DNA of 64,000 nucleotides from NCBI GenBank assembly GCA_030280995.1, contig JASXTE010000014.1, positions 3,334,656 through 3,398,655 on the forward strand, in the 5' to 3' direction. Of the stretch, positions 54,852 to 64,000 are shown one piece after another (positions within the stretch are counted from its first letter, which is position 1; each line of letters starts with the position of its first letter). The position numbers were made by a program, and so were the translations under genes. Source of the stretch: Hemileia vastatrix (lineage: Eukaryota > Basidiomycota > Pucciniomycetes > Pucciniales > Zaghouaniaceae). A model generated the notes under the pieces. The model did no database searches. It saw only the letters and a list, made by a program, of their open reading frames with translations, and was not told the origin of the DNA.

Positions 54852-56934
54852 TTTGCTGGGTTCTTGTCAGCAAATGCATCCCCTCGCTGTGGGTAAACGT
54901 TGTCCCGACGTGACAAGATATCTGGGACAATGCAGTTCTTACCTGGGCAATAGGAAATAGAAAAAGAAAATTCAGACAGAAATTCAGCCCACCTGGCTTG
55001 ACACCTGGTTAACACTTTGGAAGACATAAAGTATTTCAAAGAATTATGGTCTGTTAAAATTTGAAAAGGACTATCTAAGCTGAGAAGAAAAGAGCGCCAT
55101 TTTTTAAGACAATGAATAATAGCTAAAATCTCTTTGTCATGAATTTCATAATTTAATTCTGCTGCAATGAGTTTGCGTGACTCAAAAGCAACAGGATGAA
55201 AAAATTTTGTTTCAGGATTTAATTGAGAAATGACCCCTGCGATAGCATAATTGCTTGCATCTGTCTTGACTATTGTCGAAGCAAAAGGATCAAAGTGTCA
55301 AAAAATTGGAGCTGTGGTGAACACCGTCTTCAATGCTTCAAATTCCTTTTGTGCTGTGGAAGTAAAAACAAAAGGAATATCTTTTCTAAGAAGAGAAGTA
55401 AGATTGGAAATAGTTTTAGAGTAATCTTTAATAAATCTTCTATAGAAATTTGTGAAACCCAAAAATCCCTGGAGGGATTTAACAGATTTGGGCTCAGGCC
55501 ATTCCAGGACCTTTTGGACTTTTTTGTTGTCCATGACTAATCCATCAGTGGATAACGTAAAACCCAAAAAATAAATAGATTTAAGGTGGAATTAGCATTT
55601 ATTATGCTTGGCGTAGAGACTGTGATCTTGAAGTCAATTTAGAACCTGTCGCACATGATGAATATGTTCATCTAGTGTCTTCAAGAAAATTAAAATATCA
55701 TCTAAATAGACAACAACAAATTGTTTGACAACATCTTGAAAGATTTCATTGACAAAAGTTTGAAAAGTAGATGGTGCGTTACACAATCCAAAAGGCATAA
55801 CTAAATATTCAAAACTACCAAATCTAGTGCGCATTTCAGTCAGTGGTTCATGACCTTCTGAAATGCAAATAAGATTGTAAGCGCCTCTAAGATCAATTTT
55901 AGAAAAGAAATTAGCACCATTGAAAAGGGTAAGAAGCAATGACATAGGAGGAACAGGATATGCATTCTTCTTAGTGACTGTGTTGAGCTTTCTATAGTCA
56001 ACACACAACCTAAGACTACCATCCTTCTTTTTTACAAAGAGAACAAGGGGAGCCGGTTGGAAATTTACTGGCTCTGATGAAACTTTTAGCTACATTCTCT
56101 GCAATGTAGTCTCAAAGAACTTGAGATTCGTCCTTTGAAAAAGAATAGACAGGACCTATTAACTCTATCTGATGGTCATAGGGTCAATGAGGTAGTAACC
56201 TATCGGCCTTGCGGATTGAATAAACATTGAGGAAATCATGATAGATTTCTGGTAGAGTTGATTTGGTCGTCCTCATCATCTTTGAGGGAATCTGCCAAGG
56301 GAAGACCAGAATTGAGAGAGCATAATTCAATTGCTTAGAGGCAATTTAAATCCTCTTCGAGTGAAGTCATCGAGCTAGAAAGGTTAGCCAATTGCTCATT
56401 TAAAGAAAGATCAGATGCTTGCAAGTCACCTGGCAGAGATTTGTCCTCTAGCAGGACATTGTCTGGCAGGTTGTTTAACTCCCTATTGACCTGCATTGAA
56501 GAATCAGAAATATACTTAGTACATGGGGTGATCAATCCCCGTGTCCAATCAATTTCAGGATTCCAATGCGTTAAAAATTCATGGCCAAGAATGGTATTGT
56601 CCATCCTTGGGGCGTCCAAGAATGATAATTTCCACTCGAAGGGGGGAAAGTTCAGAAAGTTGAAAACCCATAAAACTTTCTTACTGACCCAATATTTGGG
56701 TTCCTCTGATTCGACCAAGTAAATTGGAGTTCAATTGATATCTGTAAATGTCAGCTGTAACTTCTTGGCAAAAGATAAACTGACAAGAGAAATTGAAGCT
56801 CCAGAGTCTATAAGACAACTGAAGGGGGTATCCTCCTTAAAAATAATGAATCTCAAGCGGTTTAAGGCAACTCCAGTCCTTAAGACATGGAGGTTCTGTG
56901 CACTGGGAGAGATAAGATAGTTTGCTTTGCACAC
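54852..56934 (-). pseudogene. pol: Element E pol: protease, RT, RNase H (decayed)
   Basis: Protease DSGASISLVSL at 56934-56731; RT with VDYRKLNTVTKKNAYPVPPM, IDLRGAYNL, MPFGLCNAPSTFQ and VVYLDDILIF (56008-55634); connection and RNase H fragments 55567-54900 (LQGFLGFTNFYRRFIKDYS, ARWAEFLSEFSFSISYCPG, ending PDILSRRDN). Stops separate the pieces. Confidence 0.9.
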
Positions 56935-56989
56935 AAGTAAACTATCTACTAGTTTTTTGACTTCGAACTAGTACCTTCTTTTTCCTTCA

Positions 56990-58142
56990 ATTTTACACAA
57001 TCTTCTAGCTTGTGCTTACCCCCACAATACATACATAACCCATTATCTGCTCGCCTCTTCCTCTCAGCTTGTTTAAGTTCCCCTTTAGGATCCAGTACTT
57101 TACTGATATCACCTGGGGTTGAGATTTTTGGTCAAGGTTTGTCCTTTCCCTAATTAGGTTTGTATTTAGTCGAGGAGGATTGAGTTGTCCGTGGGTGTGA
57201 AGAAGGTCTCGATTTGAAATTTAGGCCTTGAGATTTGTTGGCATATCGACGATGTTGAAGTCCTCCTTGGTAAACGCCGTCGAGTTTGAGGGTTTGATCC
57301 ATTAAATCCGTTAAAGTAGTCATCTTCTAACCGTGAAGATTTAATTGATCCAGAATCCTCAAAGGAAGTCCCTTTTTGAAATGATACTTGAGGGCAGCAT
57401 CATTCCAACCTACTCAAGTTTGAAGTGCTCTGAAATTTGAGATGTATTCAGAGGCTTTACCATTATCACTCATGCGAAGGAAGTCCAGTTCAATTTCCGT
57501 GTTGTCAGTTTTGTTAGGGTCGCCAAACAACGTAAAAAGTTGGTCTTCAAATTTTTCCCAATTATTGATGAGTAAGTGGGTCTCTGTCGAAGAGAGCATG
57601 AGAAGATAAGGTTTGAACCACCTTGCTGCCTTTCTGGCTAGGAATGAAGAAGCATAAATAACCTTCTATTGGTTGTTATTAAAGGTTTGAGGGTCATTAT
57701 GGAACAGAAGCTTGCTTGTTTGCAAGAAGGGTCTCAATCTGTCTGGATGTTCTCCATTGAATTTATCAGGAGATTTCATGGAAGGAGTTTTGAATTTTGA
57801 TTCCTCCAAAGACGTTGAATTTGAAAGGGTCTTCATGAAAAGCCTCATGAAGTCTTCCAGAGAATTAGAATTAGATGGTCCCAGTTCTGAAGGTTGACCA
57901 GAAGGGTGTGTAGCAGGGGCAGATGGTGCCTCGTGCATTGTATCCTCACCTTCTTCATCATCACTAGAATCATCAAAATCTTGTGGGATATCTTCTACAG
58001 ATTGGACTGAATGTTGCCGTTCCCTAAGGTTGAGTGGTTCCAGGGAGTGAGTGCAGGAAACAGGCCGTGTGGCTGTTGGCCTGCCTCTGGTGCGAGCTCT
58101 AGTAGTAGCGCCTGTAGGAGGAGTGCGTTGAACAGGTGCCAT
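56990..58142 (-). pseudogene. gag: Element E gag (decayed)
   Basis: ATG 58142 (MAPVQRTPPTGATTRARTRG, Arg/Thr/Pro-rich), an acidic middle (DFDDSSDDEEGED), the capsid-like region KSPDKFNGEHPDRLRPFL, then a stop at 57666. Continues at 57599-57414 (WEKFEDQLFTLFGDPNKT) with another stop. It ends with the knuckle CMYCGGKHKLEDC (C-x2-C-x4-H-x4-C) near 57000-57040. Confidence 0.88.
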
Positions 58143-58216
58143 TTTAAGAATTTAAAAAACACCTGAAAAGGACGTAGTAGTGCAAAAAATGAGAAATACG
58201 GAGAATTAAATTATAC

Positions 58217-59021
58217 TTTCACCGGACAACCTATGCACAAGGTCAAGGGTTTTCCTGGAAGTTAGATGGAGAGAGGAGTTTAGAAACTTTGTCGAGGCAC
58301 AGAGGAAATGTTAGAGGAAGTGATTCAAAGATGACTCGAAGGAAGATCTGCTGCTTCGAGATATGTTCGAGGAGAATTCTAATATAATTTAAAGGTAATA
58401 TTAAAATTCTTAAAATCTCACAAAGGGTTGGAAACTCAATAATCAAAGATTTTAGGATTTAGAAATGATTACTGAGAAAATAAGGAAAGATACAATAATA
58501 ATGATTTAACCTAGAGCTTCACCACTATTAACTATATATATGTTTTATAATTTAATTCTAAAGAGTATTGAACCCAAAACCCAACCCCTTTTATATCCTT
58601 TACTCCTCCTCGCATTGACCTCCTACCCATCCACTATTCCACACACCACAGACCATTAAAATACATCCGTTACACCTGGAACCTCCTCACTAACATCTGT
58701 TAACCCCTTAATCCTCCACTAACCATTCCCTCCATGCTCACTACCCCTTAGTAATCCACAGAAACTTCATAAACCTTTTAATGTACTATTACATTGACTA
58801 TTGCACTGTGCATTATATTGAGAAAAAGACTAAGACACACTATTGAGAGATTGACTAATTTAGATTTAGAGTTTAGACTAGCGTGGTTGAATAGTGAGTA
58901 CACAAAGGAAAGTCGCAGTTGCTATGGAGAATTGCTTTCTGCGCTTTGAGTATGGATTTAAAACCTCTTATTATTGATTTAATGAGCTGCTTTTGCCTCA
59001 AGTGTCATGTGGCGCGTGACA
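58217..59021 (-). repeat. 5' LTR of element E
   Basis: Copy of 51594-52400; its inner end reads CTTTCACCGG where the other has CTGTCACCGG. The leader to gag is only 74 bp. Confidence 0.93.
58588..58595 (-). promoter_or_regulatory. TATA box in 5' LTR of element E
   Basis: The minus strand reads GGATATAAAAGGGG, oriented toward gag. Confidence 0.6.
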
Positions 59022-59513
59022 ATATCCATCTAAGGAAGCAGATTAAGTTTTCCAAACTGAGTGTATGCGCCTGATATAGATGTCTATGCTTCTGTAGGCA
59101 TTGTAAATCCACTGATTTCGTCCATATGACCTAAAATAAGCAGAAAAACAAAGGTTATAGGCTATTAAGAGGCTAAAACCCACTTATAGACCTAAATATA
59201 CATAATATACTGCATATTTCACTGAATATGAGCTTTATGTATACATTTAACTTTTGTATGTCAATAATTACTTAATATCACTTAAGATAAGTATATTATG
59301 ACTCCATTAACACCTTAATAAGTATTATTAGGCTATGGATAAGCTATTTAAACTACTATAAGTTATATAATAGTGTAATAATTATATATATATGTATTAT
59401 AATCATATATATAATTGTTTTAACCTTATTTTTAAGATATAAGCTTAATGTACTTAAGGTTATCTTATTTTAAGCATAAGAAATACTCAGTCCTAGGGAT
59501 ATCTAGGCTGACA
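59022..59513 (-). repeat. Solo LTR inserted in the transposase, right part
   Basis: On the minus strand begins TGTCAGCCTAGATATCCC at 59513, runs to the insertion point of E, and continues at 51593. It starts with a copy of the atatc duplication of E. Confidence 0.82.
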
Positions 59514-59837
59514 ATATATCATCTTGCCCAATCAAGAGTACAAATTGAACATGCTGTTGGTATTTTAAAGGGACAATTTTCTAGTCTCTGGGAGCTCAGA
59601 ATCCAATTTCAAAAAAAAATGGAGATCAAAACTGCAAATCATTGGATCATGACTTGCATTATACTCCACAATATCATAGCTGATTTAAAGGATGAGTGGA
59701 ATGATCTTTATGAAGAAGAGGATCCTGAACCAGCACCAGCTCTCCCCTCCCTTGAATCACAAAAAATTCATTCAACCGGCATACACTCTGTAATTATGCC
59801 TATTACTCTCCAACATTTCTCTTCATCACCCTTTTAA
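59514..59837 (+). pseudogene. PIF/Harbinger-like transposase, C-terminal part
   Basis: Resumes the transposase frame after the nested insertions: HLAQSRVQIEHAVGILKGQF carries the third catalytic residue, Glu of IEHA, followed by WIMTCIILHNIIADLKDEW, as expected for DDE_Tnp_4. Ends with a stop at 59837 after an acidic tail. The 5' side joins FNY of 50905, so D, D and E are all present but split by 8.6 kb. Confidence 0.9.
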
Positions 59838-60394
59838 ATTATTTTTTTGTACTCTCCCAATTTTCAAGTTCCTTGTTTTTTTCACTTGTGTTATTTTCAT
59901 GCTCCATGTTTTATTCACTTGAGTTGGTTATTTTATTTTTTTGCATAACTACAATTTTGAATTTTCTGTCATTTCTCTTTTTTGGATGTCTCATTTTTTT
60001 CATTTCATCAGCTCAACATGAAATCACATGTTTTCTGCAATCGCATAATTTTTCACTGTCTCATTTTTTCATTCATCCCTCATATCTGTTTCCTCCTCTC
60101 CTCAAAAATCCCTCAAATGTTTTCAATTCTTCTATTTTCTCATCTCATCTCCCCAGGTAGGTCATTTTTTTCATTTTTTTGATTTTTTTACTTGCTAATA
60201 ATTTACTTTTTCTCCTTTTTTCTCCTTTTTTATTTGTTCTTTTTTTGTTTTTTTCTTTTTTTTGTCCTGTAAGTGCTTTTTTTGGTTTTAAAGGTTAGAC
60301 TAATTTTGTTTATTTTTATCTTTTTTATCTTGTTTTTTCTTTTTTTTCACCCTCCATCATCCCCCTTTCCCCCCTCCTTGTCTGCCTCCATGGC
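59838..60394 (+). other. Pyrimidine-rich stretch homologous to 8830-9165
   Basis: 60012-60385 is the plus-strand homologue of 8830-9165 (minus). CATCTCCCCAG|GTAGGTC at about 60150 looks like a donor site and TTTTAAAG at 60290 like a weak acceptor, so this may be the 5' end of the kinase-like gene that follows. No Harbinger right terminus recognised. Confidence 0.4.
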
Positions 60395-61085
60395 CAAATC
60401 TATCTACTTTGTTGTCTCAATTGGATTCCATGTCTGTAAGAGATTCTAGCAAAAGTTAGAAAAGTACTGTTTTGTATGTCAATGGTCTACCATATACCAA
60501 AATAGGAAACCTTCTTGGTAAAGGGGGTTTCTCAAAAGTCTATTGAGTGACCAGCCGAAATCAGACCATCATTGTGATCAAGGTGGTTGGTCTTAAAAAT
60601 CAACAAGATTCCACATTGTTTCAAATGTTTTTAAAATAAATTGATTTTCTTAAAAAACTCCAAGGGCAGGAAAGAATTATCAAATTGATTGATAGTGAAG
60701 TTTCCGAGAAAGGATAAAGGTTGATTAGTTTTAATTTTATTTGACATATTTGGGAACAATTTTGTTTTTGTTTTTTTTGATCTGATTTTTTCTCATGATA
60801 ATGTGAATCTTGCAACAAAATTGATTTGCTTAAATAACTCTAAGGGCAGGAAAGAATTATCAAATTGATTGATAGTGAAGTTTCTGAAGCACGTGGCAAG
60901 GTATGGCTGTTATTGGAGGTTTCCAACACAGATTTGAATCAATTGTTGAATGAAAAAGGATCAAGGTTGATTAGTTTTAATTATATTTGACATATTTAGG
61001 AACAAGTTTTTTTTTTTGATCTGATTTTTTCTCATGATAATGTTAATCTTGTAACAAAATTGATTTGCTTAAAAAACTCTAAGGG
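60395..61085 (+). pseudogene. Mps1/TTK-like protein kinase fragments, internally duplicated
   Basis: Readable frame: VLYVNGLPYTKIGNLLGKGG then FSKVY (glycine-rich loop, 60517-60543), stop TGA, then TIIVIKVVGLKNQQ (ATP lysine), then IDFLKKLQGQERIIKLIDSE. This order and the GKGG-x-SKVY loop are typical of Mps1/TTK-type spindle kinases. The LKKLQGQ segment occurs at 60638 and 60818, and partly at 61057. The second copy has an extra 59 bp encoding VWLLLEVSNTDLNQLLNEKG, the hinge region. No catalytic loop (HRD/HSD) or DFG follows. A dead fragment. Confidence 0.75.
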
Positions 61086-61092
61086 CAGCAGG
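60638..61092 (+). repeat. Direct repeats inside the kinase fragment
   Basis: Units begin AAATTGATTT[T/G]CTTAAA at 60638, 60818 and 61057 (lengths 180, 239 and 36 bp). The first lacks the 59-bp segment present in the second; each of the first two ends TTTTTCTCATGATAATGT. Confidence 0.85.
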
Positions 61093-62640
61093 AGTAACAA
61101 CAGAATCATCATCAACAACAACAGCAACAACAGCATCACCACCACCATCACCACCATCAACAACAAAAACAATCCAATCACCACCATCATCATTACCCCC
61201 TCATCTTCTTCACCATCACACTCCCAACCATCATGTCCGCCAAGCATCTCCCTCAGTCTCTGCCTATTCTCATGACACCAACCAACTCTCTTCTTCTTCC
61301 TTCACCCTCAACTCTCACTTTAGAGCTTATTGTCACTCTCAAGAACGTGATGGTGATAGCATCTTGGATTGTTTAGGTCTATTCAATCCTCCTCTTGCTT
61401 CTTTCGACATTCCTCAACTCACTCCTATAGGTATTTCTATATCTATCCTCCTCTTCTCATCATCGCCTTCATTCTGATCCTTCCTTTTTTTTCTCCCTTT
61501 CTTTTCAAAAGCCTCTTCTTATCCAATCCTTCATCTTCTGGTCTTTTCTTTCTTTCTCTTTCTTAATCTTACTGCTCTTTCACTCATCTCTCTCTCTTTT
61601 ATCATTAGCCTTCCAATCATTCTCCTACTCCCTCCCTTCATAACCATTCCTCCTCCTGCTCCTCTATTGATCATCTCCCTCCTCAGTCTTATCAACAAGA
61701 TCTTATCATGAATAGCCTCCACCTTCAATCTTTGTTAGTCCCCACTTTTCCTTCTTTTTCTCTCCCTTTGTCTCCCCTCAATCACCCTCTCTTCTTCTTC
61801 CCCTTTCTTTTCAACCCTTCTAGCTCCTATCCTATCCCTTCTCCTGCTTCCACCATCAAATTTCTTCCCGATCAACCTTCTCTCTCTCCTCCCTTACAAT
61901 CTCCCTCCTCTTCTCCCTTCACTCCCAGTCCTTTTCAATTCCCTCCTCCTCAATCTCCTCATCTTATCATGCCTTCTGTTTCTCCCGCTGACTTGCTCAG
62001 GTATTCCAATCAAAAACTTGCTCCCTTCCCCACATTACTTGATCCCCCTCCTTCTGTCTTTTCCATGGATAGAAAATCCCCTCAATCACCCCCTCCCTCT
62101 AAAAACTCTTCTCTTTCCACTTCTAAAATCCTTAAAAATCATGGCAGTATCATCTTTAGCACAGCCGCTAATTTCTTCTCCTCCTCCCCCTCTTCTTCAA
62201 ATCCTCACAAGAAAATTCATGATTCCTCCCACTCTTCATTGTCTCATCTCTCTACCCTCACTCAATTCTCTAGTCCCCCCACTCTTACTTGATCTTCCAG
62301 TACTAGTAATCATCCCACTTCTCTTCATCAAACTAGCTTCTCTGTCTCTCAAACTCCCACCTTTTCTTCTTCATTAAACCTCACCCCACACAATCATTAT
62401 CATCACACTCAAAATATTCTCAATAATTTAGATGAAGAAGAAGAATTAGGCAATTTACATTATCCTGAATCCAAACAAGTCCCTCATCAACTCAAAAAAT
62501 CTGTCCCTTCTTCCCTTTTTCAACCCGTCTCCTCTGTTTCCATACCTCCTACCCCCATCACCACCACCACCACCAACAACCACTTTGACTCTGTCAAAGC
62601 CAGGAAACATCACATTTTGAATAAACTTAATCCTTTATCA
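61086..62640 (+). pseudogene. Low-complexity Gln/His- and Ser/Pro-rich coding region, probable N-terminal part of the TET/JBP-like gene
   Basis: Starts in a CAA/CAC-rich tract (poly-Gln, poly-His), shifts frame in a C-run near 61196, then reads ordered-looking peptide (SHFRAYCHSQERDGDSILDC to about 61430, followed by GTATTT). A second long frame, 61681-62811, is Ser/Pro/His-rich (PSVSPADLLRYSNQKLAPFP, KSPQSPPPSKNSSL) with TGA at 62290. It leads without break into the Lys/Ser-rich segment before the oxygenase domain. Disordered nuclear-protein character; grouping with the downstream domain is by frame continuity only. Confidence 0.45.
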
Positions 62641-63843
62641 TCTCTATCATCTTCTTCAAAATCAAATTCAATACAATCATCTTCTAAATCATCAAAAAAA
62701 TTTAATGATAATCAGTCTCATCAGAAGAAAAGATATCTGAAAAAAAATCATCTTCTAAATCATCAAAAAAAAATAAAGATAATCAGTCTCATCAGAAGAA
62801 AAGATATCTGAAAAAAAAATTCTCTGAAAAAGTTTTTTTTGTCATATCCCAAACATTTTTTTTTATAAAACTAAAGTAGATAAAAAAATTCAATATCCAA
62901 AAAAATTACCAGAAGATATCAAATATCTAACTGAATTTGGAGATGATCAAGTTGTTTCAGTTATCAGTAATACTTATAAGGCTCAATTCATTTTGGAAGT
63001 TCATTCATTTGATGGTGTAAAAGATTAATCTTTTAATCAACTATCCAATCTTATCATAACTCTTTATCAAATGGCTTTGGTTCGGTTACCTATAAGGAAT
63101 ATGAATTTGTTGGGTAGTATCATGATTGGATTTGGTTGGAGACCTGGTTTTGTTAAAGGATATTCTCTTGGTATGTCTAATAATTTTTGTTCCATTCTTA
63201 ATATCATTTCACTTATTTCAATTATATAGGCATATATTAATTGCTCAAGAATATCACTAAAGCTCAAAAAGATGAAGATTTTTGCTTATGGGACACTCTA
63301 CCTTCCTTTAACTCTTTAATTGCTCTTTGACTCAAAAAGCTCTGTAATAAAGCATTTGGAAAAAATCATGAGCTTGAAACCAAAGTTGGAATACCAAATT
63401 GGTGTGACTCCAAATGGGAAGATATCACCCACAAATATCTTTTATTTTCTAATGTTATTATCACTCATTCTGGATTCCACAATAGGAATGATGCCAATTT
63501 TCTTACTTTTGGTATATTCTCATATATCAATCCAATAACTGGCCAACCAATACCATCTCCAGCTAAAATCAAAGGACATGGTTTATATTTTCCAGACCAC
63601 CGGTGCATCATTGATTTTGGTTTGGGAAATGGTATCATTGAAACTATTTGAAATTCTGCTCAGGATAATCATCAAACAACCAAAACTCCTCCTGGTTTAG
63701 AATCCTGTCAAGATTTCACACATTTTGGTTGCTCATTTCAAATCAGTCATAAGTTGATTCAAAGAATCAACAAGGTAAAGAAAGAAGGTATAGTTAATCG
63801 ATTTAAAAAAACTTTATCTAGATCCAAAATGTATAGGGATTAG
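62641..63843 (+). pseudogene. TET/JBP-like 2-oxoglutarate/Fe(II) oxygenase gene (decayed)
   Basis: Lys/Ser-rich segment (SSSKSSKK...HQKKRYLKK) duplicated at 62677 and 62748; then exon to 63170 (PKKLPEDIKYLTEFGDDQ, GSIMIGFGWRPGFVKGYSLG). Intron 63171-63229 (GTATGT...TATATAG, 59 nt). Exon 63230-63843 has THSGFHNRNDANFLTFGIFS, GLYFPDHRCIIDFGLGNGII, NHQTTKTPPG and FTHFGCSFQISHKLIQR, the pattern of fungal Tet-like oxygenases. The H-x-D region reads HNRND, and the distal iron-binding His may be that of NHQTT. Stops: TAA 63026, TAA 63238, TGA 63328, TGA 63649. The family oxidises 5-methylpyrimidines; this copy cannot. Confidence 0.7.
62677..62820 (+). repeat. 71-bp tandem duplication in the TET/JBP-like gene
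   Basis: TCATCTTCTAAATCATCAAA ... AAAAGATATCTGAAAAA occurs at 62677 and 62748. The unit, 71 bp, is not a multiple of three, so it shifts the frame of the second copy. Confidence 0.88.
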
Positions 63844-64000
63844 AGTTGTCATCAAAAATTTTATATTTTTTCATAAATTTTTAATAAATATTTTTTATAT
63901 ATCAATTTCCTCAACTAAAGTAATGGGCCAATGACCTTTGGTTGTATAACAGGTAATCATTATAACATTTATTTGTTTCATGGGGTTCCTCTAGCCTATA
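63844..64000. other. AT-rich end of window
   Basis: Follows the natural stop of the oxygenase-like gene; no feature seen. Confidence 0.4.

Larger units (their letters stand above)
51594..59021 (-). mobile_element. Ty3/gypsy chromovirus E (integrase-deleted, with antisense gene)
   Basis: Flanked by atatc (51589-51593, 59022-59026). LTRs 51594-52400 and 58217-59021, about 806 bp. Minus-strand order: 5' LTR (right), gag 58142-56990, protease, RT, RNase H, then directly the end of integrase and a chromodomain (54365). After that come 1.96 kb with a plus-strand gene before the 3' LTR. Protein type differs from A-D (separate Gag with a CCHC knuckle, DSGA protease). Several stops; not autonomous. 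Confidence 0.94.

Noticed and set aside
61032..61247. Minus-strand ORF 61032-61247, Leu/Met/Val-rich
   Set aside because: Antisense shadow of the CAA/CAC repeat.

Overview
The window is AT-rich eukaryotic DNA, most likely from a fungus with a large, transposon-filled genome. A rust (Pucciniales) or related basidiomycete is my best guess. The grounds are several families of Ty3/gypsy chromoviruses with a C-terminal chromodomain, introns of about 55-140 nt, a decayed TET/JBP-type oxygenase gene (a family expanded in basidiomycetes), and a spliced gene for a small predicted secreted protein. The species is inference.

Almost everything is transposable element, nested several layers deep. 1-7078: chromovirus A on the minus strand, truncated by the window edge (5' LTR 6203-7078). 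7079-11138: a gypsy integrase scrap and repeat debris. 11144-20007: degenerate chromovirus B (TSD gatct). 20008-26165: a low-copy island with one spliced secreted-protein gene (minus strand, 22776-23822), a tRNA-like sequence, a foldback element and several short TIR elements. 26166-35892: chromovirus C, nearly intact (1502-bp LTRs, TSD gtatc), inserted in the terminal repeat of a non-autonomous PIF/Harbinger-like element. 36702-46485: a solo LTR (TSD acacc) split by chromovirus D (37519-46010). 49601-59837: a PIF/Harbinger-like transposon whose transposase is split by a solo LTR (50906-59513), itself split by gypsy element E (51594-59021, TSD atatc). 60395-63843: fragments of an Mps1/TTK-like kinase, then a low-complexity reading frame running into a decayed TET/JBP-like oxygenase gene.

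Elements A-D share one plan: LTR, a long leader (with about ten degenerate copies of a CAGTTGAC...TCCTG motif in B, and related copies in A and D), then Gag-Pol in one frame: coiled-coil Gag, CCHC-like knuckle, aspartic protease, RT, RNase H, HHCC-DDE integrase, chromodomain. C has one in-frame stop, D seven stops and no frameshift, A and B also have frameshifts. The most interesting signal is a second reading frame in +1 register inside gag of C and D, recognisable also in A and B. It encodes heptad repeats, a KWKWDW-like motif, a basic tail and a terminal Pro-Trp-stop, and its peptide is better conserved between elements than the Gag frame it overlaps. Element E differs: no integrase core, and an intron-containing cysteine-cluster gene in antisense between pol and the 3' LTR.
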